From Butyrivibrio sp. (GTDB taxonomy: Bacteria; Bacillota_A; Clostridia; Lachnospirales; Lachnospiraceae), in contig JAILOW010000119.1 in NCBI GenBank assembly GCA_024690635.1, positions 1 through 59,312 of the forward strand: a DNA stretch of 59,312 bases, written 5' to 3'. A program made the position numbers and the translations under genes. The notes below the pieces were generated by a model. The model had not been told where the DNA came from. It did no database searches and worked only from the letters and a program-made list of their open reading frames with translations. This document shows, piece by piece, positions 52,075 to 59,312 of the stretch; positions within the stretch are counted from its first letter, which is position 1; the number at the start of each line of letters is the position of its first letter.

Positions 52075-52115
52075 TCTTCCTTGGTGTTTGAAATAAAATC
52101 AGGAGGAATATGAAA

Positions 52116-52383
52116 ATGGCAGAGAACAATTGCCCTAAGTGCGGAGCTCCTATCGAGGCAGGAGCAACAGAGTGTAAGTTTTGCGGAGAGAAAATCGCAG
52201 CACAGCAGGTAGTAGAGTAGGCAGCACCTCAGCAGTTTGTACCTCAGCAGTCATATGCTAATGGAATCGATCCTTTTCTGCTGGACAGGAATCCCGTCAA
52301 TCATCGGATTCATCGAGGGTATCGTTTACCTTTGCACCAGCGATGAGAACTTCCAGATGAAGCATCACGTAAGACTCGGATAA
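52116..52383 (+). pseudogene. decayed zinc-ribbon/TM2 domain protein
   Basis: An ATG with AGGAGG 9 bases upstream opens a 34-residue zinc ribbon (CPKCGAP ... CKFCGEK) that stops at a TAG (52218-52220). The same frame continues with AAPQQFVPQQSYANGIDP. In a shifted frame the tail LFCWTGIPSIIGFIEGIVYL followed by CTSDENFQMKHH appears, ending at the TAA at 52381-52383. That tail is the end of a TM2 domain. The first TM2 helix is missing. So a zinc-ribbon plus TM2 gene has suffered a nonsense mutation, an internal deletion and a frame change. The 34-residue ribbon peptide might still be made. Confidence 0.8.
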
Positions 52384-52408
52384 TCATAATAAAAAGCAGA
52401 TCAGTTTT

Positions 52409-52440
52409 AAGAGCACTTGCATAGCCAAGTGCTCTTTTTT
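52409..52440 (+). terminator. intrinsic terminator after the pseudogene
   Basis: 11-bp stem AAGAGCACTTG (52409-52419) / CAAGTGCTCTT (52426-52436), 6-base loop, followed by four more T. Confidence 0.93.
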
Positions 52441-52446
52441 CTGTGT

Positions 52447-52452
52447 TATAAT
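52447..52452 (+). promoter_or_regulatory. -10 element of the MFS gene
   Basis: TATAAT, 36 bases before the ATG, just after the terminator. No clear -35. Confidence 0.4.
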
Positions 52453-52488
52453 GTGAAAAGTCGGTAAAAGAGAGGTAAAAACAAAACA

Positions 52489-53658
52489 ATGGGTTCTTTG
52501 TTATTAGCGGTAATATATCTGATATTCATAAGCCTCGGCCTTCCGGACTCCCTTTTGGGATCGGGCTGGCCCAAGATGCAGGTAGTCTTTAACGTGCCCT
52601 CTTCCTACGCGGGGTACGTATCTATGACAATATCCTTTATGACTATCATTTCGGCGCTCCTTAGCCCGAAATTCATCAAAAGATTTCATACCAAGTGGAT
52701 CGTTATCTTTTCCATATTTTTGACTATTCTGGGGCTTTTTGGGTTCTCTGTATCAGGCAGCTATGCCATGCTCTTTCTCTTTGCGGTGCCCTATGGCCTC
52801 GGCGCCGGAGCAATTGACGCTTCTGTAAATCATTACGTCGCCAACAACTACTCAGGCTCTGTCATGAACTTCCTTCACTGCTTTTACGGTGTGGGAGCAG
52901 TCATCAGTCCTTACATTATGGCGCTGGCGCTTAGATTTGCGAGATGGAACGAGGGCTACAGATGGACTGCCTTTCTCCAGATGGGGATTCTTCTTGTATG
53001 TATCTTTTCGCTTCCTCTTTGGAAAAAGAATGCTTCCGGAAGCGAAGAGGATATTAAGAACAGCGCAGGCATCAGGGAAACCATCAAGGCTCCGGGAGTT
53101 GTGCTGACTCTGATTGCTTTTTTTGCTTACTGTTCGGGCGAGGCCACATGTTTCCTTTGGACACCCAGTTATTTTGCGGGTACAAGAACAGGCATGAGCG
53201 ACGAACTTATAGCTTCCTTCGGATCGCTTATCTTCGGTGGTCTGATGTTTGGAAGGCTTATCTCCGGCTTTGTTTCCAACAGGATTGGTGACAAGATGCT
53301 GATCCGAATCGGTATCGTGGTTGAGCTTGTGGGCATCGTTATGGTTTTCGTTCCTTCGACAGGGTATCTTCTTGCGGCAGCAGGCTTTGTGGTCATAGGA
53401 ACCGGAATGGGCCCTGTTTATCCCGCGATCCAGCACATGGCACCAACCAATTTCGGCAAAAGATATTCCGCTGCGGTCATCGGACTTCAGATGGCTTCAG
53501 CTTATGCGGGCAGCACCTTCATGCCCATGGTGTTCGGACATTTGCAGCAGCGCGCAGGGATAGGCATAATGCCGCTATATCTCCTGATCTTTGCGGTGCT
53601 GAACATTGGCTTTTTGGAACTTACTTACAAGGTAATAACCCCTGACAGACAGCAGTAA
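52489..53658 (+). CDS. MFS transporter
   Basis: A 389-residue major facilitator with about twelve hydrophobic helices. It begins with SLGLPDSLLGSGWP (about 12-25), the FucP/NanT-like sugar-permease start, has GLGAGAIDASVNHYVANNY (about 103) and a central charged loop near residue 185. Helix 10 contains GTGMGPVYPAIQHMAP. The pattern resembles the FucP-like or YfcJ-type group; the substrate cannot be told. The SD (AGAGG) is 12 bases from the ATG, which is long. Confidence 0.9.
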   Translation: MGSLLLAVIYLIFISLGLPDSLLGSGWPKMQVVFNVPSSYAGYVSMTISFMTIISALLSPKFIKRFHTKWIVIFSIFLTILGLFGFSVSGSYAMLFLFAVPYGLGAGAIDASVNHYVANNYSGSVMNFLHCFYGVGAVISPYIMALALRFARWNEGYRWTAFLQMGILLVCIFSLPLWKKNASGSEEDIKNSAGIRETIKAPGVVLTLIAFFAYCSGEATCFLWTPSYFAGTRTGMSDELIASFGSLIFGGLMFGRLISGFVSNRIGDKMLIRIGIVVELVGIVMVFVPSTGYLLAAAGFVVIGTGMGPVYPAIQHMAPTNFGKRYSAAVIGLQMASAYAGSTFMPMVFGHLQQRAGIGIMPLYLLIFAVLNIGFLELTYKVITPDRQQ

Positions 53659-53673
53659 AAAAGGAGAAAAGAG

Positions 53674-54108
53674 ATGCGAGCGGTTATCACAAGAGTTACA
53701 TCAGCTTCTGTAAAGATAGACGGAAAAGAAGTTGCTTCCATAGACAAGGGTTTTCTGGTGCTTTTGGGAGTCCATAAAGACGACACCCGTGAGCAGGCTG
53801 TGAAAATGGCAGATAAGATCTGCGGCCTCAGGGTTTTTGAGGATGAGAACGGCAAGATGAACATCAACCCCACCGATGCGGGTGCCAAGCTCCTTATTGT
53901 GAGCCAGTTCACTCTTTATGCCGACTGCAGTTCGAGACGCCCCGGATTTACAGACGCGGCGCGTCCCGAGATCTCAGAGCCTCTGTATGAGCTTGTGGTT
54001 TCCGAATGCAGAAACCGCGGGTTTGAAGTTGGAACAGGTGAGTTTGGCGCAGACATGAAGGTTTCATCCGTAAACGACGGCCCTGTGACGATTGTTCTTG
54101 ATATTTAA
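53674..54108 (+). CDS. dtd: D-aminoacyl-tRNA deacylase
   Basis: A 144-residue enzyme that removes D-amino acids (and Gly from tRNA-Ala) from mischarged tRNA. Diagnostic motifs are SQFTLYADCSSRRPGFTDAA (about 77-96) and the cross-subunit VNDGPVTIVLD (about 133), with the cis Gly-Pro. AAAAGGAG precedes the ATG. It follows the MFS gene by 15 bases. Confidence 0.97.
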   Translation: MRAVITRVTSASVKIDGKEVASIDKGFLVLLGVHKDDTREQAVKMADKICGLRVFEDENGKMNINPTDAGAKLLIVSQFTLYADCSSRRPGFTDAARPEISEPLYELVVSECRNRGFEVGTGEFGADMKVSSVNDGPVTIVLDI

Positions 54109-54134
54109 GACTCAAGTCAGGCTTGAATAAATAA

Positions 54135-54163
54135 TTGCAACATAAACCTGCACTCGCTAGAAT
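54135..54163 (+). promoter_or_regulatory. promoter of the XRE/HD gene
   Basis: TTGCAA (54135-54140), 17 bases, TAGAAT (54158-54163), 44 bases before the start codon. Confidence 0.55.
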
Positions 54164-54207
54164 TAGAATGTACGAACCTCTATTGTTTAGACATAAGGAG
54201 GTAGCAT

Positions 54208-55023
54208 ATGAGTATAGGTGTTAATATAAAAGGCTTAAGAGAACAGCGTGGACTTACTCAGGAACAGGTGGCGGAGGCCCTTGGAATATCTTTTCAGGCG
54301 GTGTCCTCCTGGGAAAGAGATGAGTACAATCCCGATACCGACAAGCTTGTAAGGCTTGCGGAAGTTTTCGACGTATCCATATCCTCTATTGTTGAGGAAA
54401 AGAAAAATATCTTTAAAACCAAAGAAGTGATCTACGACTGGGAGCACATGAAGACCTTCGTCATCACTTCCGCCCGGAACTACAAGCTTTCAGACACGCT
54501 CAAGGCAGTGGAGTTTGCGGTAAAGGCTCACGAGGGGCAGAGCCGTAAAAGGTCAAGGGTGCCCTATATATACCACCCGCTGAACCTGGCCTGTCATGCG
54601 CTTTCCATGGATATAGTTGATGATGAGATCATTGCGGCATGTCTTTTGCATGATGTTATAGAGGACTGCGGCAAGACCATTGAAGAGCTCCCTGTAAGTG
54701 ACGGGGTAAAAGAGCTGGTTCTGCTTCTTACCTGCGAAAAGACCACACCTGAAAATCGCAGCGAGATCATATCCGAGTACTATAAACTGATTGAAGAAAA
54801 TCCCAAGGCGTGTCTTATAAAGTGCATGGACAGGTGTAACAATCTCACAACCATGGCATGGGGGCTTAGCAGAGACAGGATCTACAGGATGATCAAGGAA
54901 ACGGAGGAGTACTATCCGGCGCTTCTTAAGACCATCAAATACACTACCGATTACAACAACGCCGCATGGCTCCTGAAGTATCAGATGGAGAGCATGCTGG
55001 ATATATACAAAAGGTTATTATGA
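54208..55023 (+). CDS. XRE-type HTH fused to a SpoT/MESH1-like HD hydrolase domain
   Basis: A 271-residue two-domain protein. Residues 6-60 form an XRE helix-turn-helix (IKGLREQRGLTQEQVAEALG, ISFQAVSSWERDEYNPDTDKL). Residues about 92-265 form an HD domain with the order of the (p)ppGpp hydrolase family: KAHEGQ with His108, YIYHPL with His123, LLHDVIED with His148-Asp149, and KCMDRCNNL with Asp208 and Asn211. No synthetase, TGS or ACT domain is present. It may sense or hydrolyse ppGpp-like nucleotides and control transcription; that is inference. AAGGAGG precedes the ATG. The AGCS transporter follows 26 bases later. Confidence 0.85.
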   Translation: MSIGVNIKGLREQRGLTQEQVAEALGISFQAVSSWERDEYNPDTDKLVRLAEVFDVSISSIVEEKKNIFKTKEVIYDWEHMKTFVITSARNYKLSDTLKAVEFAVKAHEGQSRKRSRVPYIYHPLNLACHALSMDIVDDEIIAACLLHDVIEDCGKTIEELPVSDGVKELVLLLTCEKTTPENRSEIISEYYKLIEENPKACLIKCMDRCNNLTTMAWGLSRDRIYRMIKETEEYYPALLKTIKYTTDYNNAAWLLKYQMESMLDIYKRLL

Positions 55024-55049
55024 TTTAAAGAGATTTGGAGGAGATTGAT

Positions 55050-56468
55050 TTGAGTTTTGCATCTGTTATTGAAAGTGTTGATACGTTTTTGTGGGGATGG
55101 CCGCTTATCATCCTGCTTTTTGGAACCCACCTGTTTATGACCTTCAGAACAGGTATCATCCAAAAAGAGCTGTTCAAGGCTATAAAACTGTCCGTTACAA
55201 AAGATCCTGATGTGGATGGAGATGTTTCGCAGTTCGGAGCTTTGACGACAGCTCTTTCATCCACCATAGGAACAGGAAACATCATAGGTGTCGGAACTGC
55301 TATCGCACTTGGCGGTCCCGGAGCTGTGCTGTGGATGTGGCTGACCGGTATCTTCGGCATTGCCACCAAATATGCTGAGACACTTATTTCCGTAAAATAC
55401 AGAGTTAAAAGTGAAGACGGATCAATGCTTGGAGGCGCTATGTATGCGCTGGACAGAGGGCTCAATAAAAAGTGGCTTGGAGTTATCTTTGCAATCCTTG
55501 CTTCTGTGTGTGCCTTTGGTATCGGATGTTCCGTACAGGCCAATGCCGTTGTGGGCAACGTCAGACAGAATTTTGCCACAGATGAAAAAAGCGGCATTAT
55601 CATAACCTACGTAACAGCGGTCATTCTTTGCGGTATCGTGGGACTTGTTATCATCGGAGGCATCAAGTCCATAACAAGAGTATCTGAAAAACTTGTGCCT
55701 TTCATGGCTGCATTTTATGTTTTGGGATGTTTAGTGATCCTTGTTATGAATGCAGATGTTTTGGGCGATTCCGTGGTTGCCATTGTTTCTGCTGCATTTA
55801 CAACAAAGGCTGCAGGAGGCGGATTTATCGGAAGCACCATTGCGGCTGCCTGCAGATACGGTTTTGCAAGAGGACTTTTTTCCAATGAATCTGGTATGGG
55901 ATCTGCGCCACTTGTGGCTTCCGCCGCTCAGACCAGAAACCCCAAGAGACAGGCTCTTGTATCCATGACAGGAACCTTCTGGGATACAGTTGTGGTTTGC
56001 CTTATGACAGGACTTGTTCTGGTATCAAGCATCATCAAGCATCCTTCTATCGACGGACTTTCCGGAAACGGAGCTGAGCTCACAACCCTGGCATTTTCCA
56101 AGATTCCAATAATCGGAGTTCCGGTACTTGTCATCGGACTTGTGACCTTTGCGTTTTCAACTATCCTTGGCTGGTACTACTACGGCGAGCGCTGCGCAGT
56201 ATATCTTTTTGGAGAAAAAGTTATCATCATTTACAAGATTCTCTGGATCGCAGCAATCTTTGCAGGCTCCGTTGCCGAGCTGAACCTCATCTGGAATATA
56301 GCAGACCTTCTCAACGGCCTCATGGCTGTACCCAATATAGTGGCAGTCCTTCTTCTTTCCAGGGTTATTGCAGAGGAGACCAAAAAGTATTCCGGATCAC
56401 ATATTGATGATAAAGATGAAACAGCAATCCCCGTTCTCAAGAATTCCAAGAAGGGCGTGCTGTTCTGA
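55050..56468 (+). CDS. alanine/glycine:cation symporter, AGCS (AlsT) family
   Basis: A 472-residue Na+ or H+ coupled amino-acid transporter with about eleven helices. Family marks: FGTHLFMTFRTGIIQ at the start, SSTIGTGNIIGVGTAIALGGPGAVLWMW (in pieces, about 70-98) and GFARGLFSNESGMGSAPLVAS (about 270-290). The start is TTG at 55050, 6 bases after GGAGGAG; another TTG at 55035 precedes the SD and is rejected. Co-transcription with the XRE/HD gene is possible, as the gap is short and has no terminator. Confidence 0.95.
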   Translation: MSFASVIESVDTFLWGWPLIILLFGTHLFMTFRTGIIQKELFKAIKLSVTKDPDVDGDVSQFGALTTALSSTIGTGNIIGVGTAIALGGPGAVLWMWLTGIFGIATKYAETLISVKYRVKSEDGSMLGGAMYALDRGLNKKWLGVIFAILASVCAFGIGCSVQANAVVGNVRQNFATDEKSGIIITYVTAVILCGIVGLVIIGGIKSITRVSEKLVPFMAAFYVLGCLVILVMNADVLGDSVVAIVSAAFTTKAAGGGFIGSTIAAACRYGFARGLFSNESGMGSAPLVASAAQTRNPKRQALVSMTGTFWDTVVVCLMTGLVLVSSIIKHPSIDGLSGNGAELTTLAFSKIPIIGVPVLVIGLVTFAFSTILGWYYYGERCAVYLFGEKVIIIYKILWIAAIFAGSVAELNLIWNIADLLNGLMAVPNIVAVLLLSRVIAEETKKYSGSHIDDKDETAIPVLKNSKKGVLF

Positions 56469-56511
56469 TGACTTTGAGCATTCGCTCAAGTAAACATTGA
56501 GATAAATTCTC

Positions 56512-56540
56512 TTGCTATTGGAGAAACCGGATTATAAAAT
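56512..56540 (+). promoter_or_regulatory. promoter of the DUF3048 gene
   Basis: TTGCTA (56512-56517), 17 bases, TAAAAT (56535-56540), 69 bases before the start codon. Confidence 0.5.
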
Positions 56541-56609
56541 GTTTTTATGGTGCAAATTGGCAGAAATACTGCGTTTGCGCGATTATATCAAAGGAGACTC
56601 TATAATTTT

Positions 56610-57596
56610 ATGAAGAAACGATTACTATCAGCCATCGCAGCGACACTTGTGACGACATTGACTTTTTCGACACCGGCATTTGCCGCTACATCTGAACTGA
56701 CAGGACTTCCTGTAGATGATGCAATTGCAGGTCAGAGACCGGTAGCGATCATGGTTGACAATGAAAAGAAAGCTCTGGCACATTACGGAACAGCTGAGGC
56801 AGATGTTGTTTATGAGATGATGAACAGCACAGCCAATGCTCGTGTTACCAGACTTATGTGTCTTTACAAAGACTGGGCAAACCTGCAGCAGACAGGCAGC
56901 ATCCGCAGCGTACGTACTACAAACGTTATGCTTGCAGATGAGTACAATGCAGTTCTCATTCACGACGGTGGCCCTGTCTACATCAATTCATATCTGGCTC
57001 AGCCCTACGCAACTCATATCAGCGGCGGATTTTCAAGAATACCTAACGGCAAGCCCAGAGAATTTACAGAGTATGTTTTCGGATCAGAGCTGGTTGGCAG
57101 ATTTGCCAAGGCAGGCATTCCCACAACATATGCCATCGGCCTTGAGAGGGGTTCACACTTCCTCTTTAACGATGCAGATACAGATCTTGCAAGTGAGGCA
57201 GTTGCCAATAACGTTAACCTTGCAAGCGCCTTTGTTCACAACAGCAGCACACTTGCTTTTAATCCCGGCACCAGGACCTATGACTATTACGACTACGGTT
57301 CACTCCATCAGGATGCCGAGGACGGACAGGCGCTTACTTTTAAAAATGTCATTCTTCAGAATGTGTCATTTACACAGCTTGATCCCAACGGCTATCTGAC
57401 ATACAACGTTATCGGTTCAGGCTCCGGCTATTACATCACAAACGGCAAGGCTGTTCCCATTACCTGGTCCAAGGGAAGCGAGACCGGATTTACTCATTTC
57501 TTTGACGGTGCGGGTCAGGAGATAAAGATCAACAGAGGAAAGACCTACATAGGCCTTGTTCCTTCAGACGCCTGGGGCAGCATCGCCATCAACTGA
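56610..57596 (+). CDS. secreted DUF3048 protein (YerB-like)
   Basis: A 328-residue exported protein. Signal peptide with cleavage near AFAA-TSE (about residue 26). The mature part starts with the DUF3048 pattern LTGLPVDD ... RPVAIMVDNEKKAL, then ADVVYEMMNSTANARVTRLM and GSIRSVRTTNV, and a C-terminal domain with ITWSKGSETGFTHFFDGAGQEI. The family is widespread in Firmicutes, without known activity, and likely acts at the cell surface. The start at 56610 is chosen because AAGGAG and the signal peptide fit; the longer frame from 56547 is rejected. SD spacing is long (13 bases). Confidence 0.92.
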   Translation: MKKRLLSAIAATLVTTLTFSTPAFAATSELTGLPVDDAIAGQRPVAIMVDNEKKALAHYGTAEADVVYEMMNSTANARVTRLMCLYKDWANLQQTGSIRSVRTTNVMLADEYNAVLIHDGGPVYINSYLAQPYATHISGGFSRIPNGKPREFTEYVFGSELVGRFAKAGIPTTYAIGLERGSHFLFNDADTDLASEAVANNVNLASAFVHNSSTLAFNPGTRTYDYYDYGSLHQDAEDGQALTFKNVILQNVSFTQLDPNGYLTYNVIGSGSGYYITNGKAVPITWSKGSETGFTHFFDGAGQEIKINRGKTYIGLVPSDAWGSIAIN

Positions 57597-57689
57597 TAAA
57601 GGGTTGACTTACAGTGTTATCATGTTAGTGGCTTTATGCCAAAAATACAGTAAAATAGAAATATATGTTTTATCAAGGAGGATTTACTA

Positions 57690-58118
57690 ATGTTTTGCCC
57701 TAATTGTGGTTCAGAAGTAGGAGATAACAACAAGTTTTGCCCCAGCTGCGGTGCTGATATGCAGACCGGTGCCATGGGCGGTGATACTCAGAGAACCAAT
57801 ACTCAGTACTCACAGAATACCAATACCCAGTACACACAGAGCACACCAACCATGGATGCTACAGCAACCGGAGTCGTTGCTTATATAACCTGGATTGGAT
57901 TTTTGATCGCATATCTTGCAGGAGACAGAGAAAATGCCAAGTTCCATCTCAATCAGGCTCTTGTTTACCACCTCTTTTCAATGCTCTCAGTAGTTCCTTT
58001 TGTTGGATGGATATGGGGTATCTTCATGTTCATATGCTTCATTCTTGGAATTATCGCTGCTGCAAATCGTGAAGAGAAACCTTTGCCTATTATCGGTGGC
58101 ATTAGAATATTGAACTAA
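57690..58118 (+). CDS. zinc-ribbon protein with DUF4870-type membrane domain
   Basis: A 142-residue protein. An N-terminal zinc ribbon (CPNCGSE ... CPSCGAD, residues 3-22) is followed by a Thr/Gln/Asn-rich linker with TQYSQNTNTQY-like repeats (about 32-55). A membrane domain (about 60-142) has VVAYITWIGFLIAYLAGD and AKFHLNQALVYHLFSM, the DUF4870 (Tic20-like) pattern. Role unknown. AAGGAGG precedes the ATG. It is 15 bases from the next zinc-ribbon gene. Confidence 0.9.
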   Translation: MFCPNCGSEVGDNNKFCPSCGADMQTGAMGGDTQRTNTQYSQNTNTQYTQSTPTMDATATGVVAYITWIGFLIAYLAGDRENAKFHLNQALVYHLFSMLSVVPFVGWIWGIFMFICFILGIIAAANREEKPLPIIGGIRILN

Positions 58119-58133
58119 AAAGGAGAACAAAGA

Positions 58134-59090
58134 ATGAACGAAACCGGAAAGAAACCTGTAGTTACTGTAAAGAACATACTGAGAGTACTTTCAGTTCTTT
58201 GCACGATCATCTGTTTTTGTCCCACCTTCCTGGTATCCTGCTCAGGTAAGGACATCAATGTTTCTGCCATGACTGCGGTGACAGGACTTAAGTCGGAAGG
58301 TTATGAGTTTGCAAAACCTCATCCAGCCATGATCGTAGTTTTACTTATTCCCATACTGATGATCGTATTTCTTTTTGTTAAGACTATGGTGGATAGGACT
58401 GTGGCTATGGTAACTGCTGTTGCAGGCGGCGTGGATTTCATCATCTGGATAGCTTTCAGAGCAGGCGTCAAAAAAGCTGCAGAGGACAATTATTGTGACT
58501 TCAAGTCTACTTTCTGGTTTGGCCTTAATATGGTAAGTCTGGCGGTGATAGTTCTTTTATCTGTTCTGGTTGTCTTAAAAGTATTGCAGATGGAAGCAGA
58601 ACTTGTAAATGCTGCGCAGGCTCAGGGAGCGCAAAATGCTCTTGGCCAGTTAACATCATCTGTCGGACAGCTGGCAGGCAGCGTAGCTTCAAGTGTAAAG
58701 ACTAAAGTTCCCAAAGAGGATATGATCGGCTACTGTTCCAAGTGTGGAAGCCAGCTTGTTTATGGCAATAAGTTCTGCACAGCCTGCGGAACACCGATCC
58801 CGGAGAGCCTCATAGCAGAGGCTGAGGCAGCAAGAAAGGCCGCTGAAGAGGCAAGGATCGCTGCTGAAGAAGCTGCTAGAAAAGAGGCAGAGGAAAGAGC
58901 TAAGAGAGAGGCAGAAGAAGCTGCAAGACGTGAGGAAGAAGCACGTAAACAGGCAGAAGCAGCAGCACAGGCTGCGCCGGCTACGCCCGTACAGATGGTA
59001 CCCGGATCAAAACCTGCTTTCTGCTCACAGTGCGGAGCAAAGGTTTCAGAAGGCGCTGCATTCTGTGAGGCATGCGGAGCAAAACTTTAA
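58134..59090 (+). CDS. membrane protein with two C-terminal zinc ribbons and an Ala/Glu/Arg-rich helix
   Basis: A 318-residue protein. Four hydrophobic helices occupy about 12-155. A zinc ribbon (CSKCGSQ ... CTACGTP) lies at about 200-222. A long charged helix (about 226-285; AEEARIAAEEAARKEAEERA and similar repeats) separates it from a second ribbon (CSQCGAK ... CEACGAK) at the very end. Both ribbons keep four Cys. The charged helix may be a coiled coil or a single alpha-helix spacer. Function unknown. AAAGGAG precedes the ATG, and the gene probably shares a transcript with the preceding zinc-ribbon gene. Confidence 0.85.
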   Translation: MNETGKKPVVTVKNILRVLSVLCTIICFCPTFLVSCSGKDINVSAMTAVTGLKSEGYEFAKPHPAMIVVLLIPILMIVFLFVKTMVDRTVAMVTAVAGGVDFIIWIAFRAGVKKAAEDNYCDFKSTFWFGLNMVSLAVIVLLSVLVVLKVLQMEAELVNAAQAQGAQNALGQLTSSVGQLAGSVASSVKTKVPKEDMIGYCSKCGSQLVYGNKFCTACGTPIPESLIAEAEAARKAAEEARIAAEEAARKEAEERAKREAEEAARREEEARKQAEAAAQAAPATPVQMVPGSKPAFCSQCGAKVSEGAAFCEACGAKL

Positions 59091-59101
59091 AGATCAGTCA
59101 T

Positions 59102-59130
59102 AAATCCCCGGTCTCACACCGGGGATTTTT
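59102..59130 (+). terminator. intrinsic terminator after the zinc-ribbon pair
   Basis: 11-bp stem AAATCCCCGGT (59102-59112) / ACCGGGGATTT (59118-59128) with a 5-base loop, then further T. Confidence 0.93.
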
Positions 59131-59186
59131 ATGAAATAGGGAATCGACATGCAATTTTAGTTCTTATAATTTAAGGAGGAATGAAT

Positions 59187-59312
59187 ATGGCTTTTTGTGG
59201 AAAATGCGGTTCCACTAATGATGACGGAGCAAAGTTTTGCAAAAGCTGCGGAGCTCCTCTTGGTGCACCTGCAAATACAGCTGCCCCCAAGATGACGCCC
59301 CCTATAAATAAC
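59187..59312 (+). CDS. zinc-ribbon protein (partial, runs off the window)
   Basis: 42 codons open to the window end. The N-terminal zinc ribbon reads CGKCGST ... CKSCGAP and is followed by the start of an Ala/Pro-rich linker, as in the neighbouring proteins. AAGGAGGA lies 6 bases before the ATG at 59187; another in-frame ATG at 59181 adjoins the SD. TATAAT at 59165-59170 is a likely -10. The remaining domain lies outside the window. Confidence 0.88.
   Translation, partial: MAFCGKCGSTNDDGAKFCKSCGAPLGAPANTAAPKMTPPINN

Noticed and set aside
1..59312. tRNA, rRNA, CRISPR arrays, insertion sequences or prophage genes
   Set aside because: None was recognised on either strand by reading; no transposase, integrase or regular spacer-repeat pattern was seen.

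Overview
The window reads as chromosomal DNA of a motile, carbohydrate-fermenting Gram-positive anaerobe of the Lachnospiraceae, most like Butyrivibrio or Pseudobutyrivibrio. The grounds are DUF5688, DUF4867 and DUF3793 proteins, AGGAGG ribosome binding sites, lipoprotein sugar-binding proteins followed by two permeases with no local ATPase, zinc-ribbon membrane proteins, a Cache-type chemoreceptor, and a rumen-type set of plant-saccharide enzymes. The genus is an inference. No rRNA, tRNA, CRISPR array, transposase or prophage was seen.

Layout. 1-3.3 kb: end of an unrecognised gene pair, a structured leader RNA before a broken DUF5688 gene joined to the tail of a MATE gene, a secreted nuclease and a YedK/HMCES protein. 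3.4-19.3 kb: a large alpha-galactoside/alpha-glucan block with an AraC regulator, GH36 alpha-galactosidase, CUT1 transporter, second GH36 enzyme, GT32-like glycosyltransferase, LacI regulator with two palindromic operators, GH13 enzyme and a second CUT1 transporter. 19.3-26.8 kb: a second AraC regulator divergent from a third CUT1 transporter, a TIM-barrel isomerase/epimerase and two paralogous Gfo/Idh/MocA oxidoreductases. All three importers probably share an ATPase encoded elsewhere.

26.8-34.5 kb: an iron-homeostasis block with an IrtAB/YbtPQ-like ABC pair, FeoA, FeoB, a Cys-rich FeoC, flavodoxin and DUF3793. Five copies of one inverted repeat, GTTAG-N6-CTAAC (one with a single mismatch), occur at its promoters. 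Two of those promoters drive short stretches that end in intrinsic terminators before the next gene. They look like metal-regulated small RNAs or attenuated leaders. 34.6-38.9 kb: TPP-riboswitch-controlled thiW-thiM-thiE-thiD-thiC, combining pyrimidine synthesis with thiazole salvage.

38.9-42.9 kb (minus strand): a Cache chemoreceptor and an OppA-like lipoprotein whose family C-terminal segment lies at its N-terminus, an apparent circular permutation. 43.1-59.3 kb: a TIM-barrel-like protein of uncertain family with a GGDEF protein, KtrAB-type potassium uptake, DUF4867, secreted GH53 galactanase, DUF1232 and PspC proteins, Nudix, EamA and acylphosphatase genes, a decayed zinc-ribbon/TM2 gene, MFS, Dtd, an XRE regulator fused to a SpoT/MESH1-type HD hydrolase domain, an AGCS symporter, DUF3048, and three more zinc-ribbon proteins, the last cut by the window edge.
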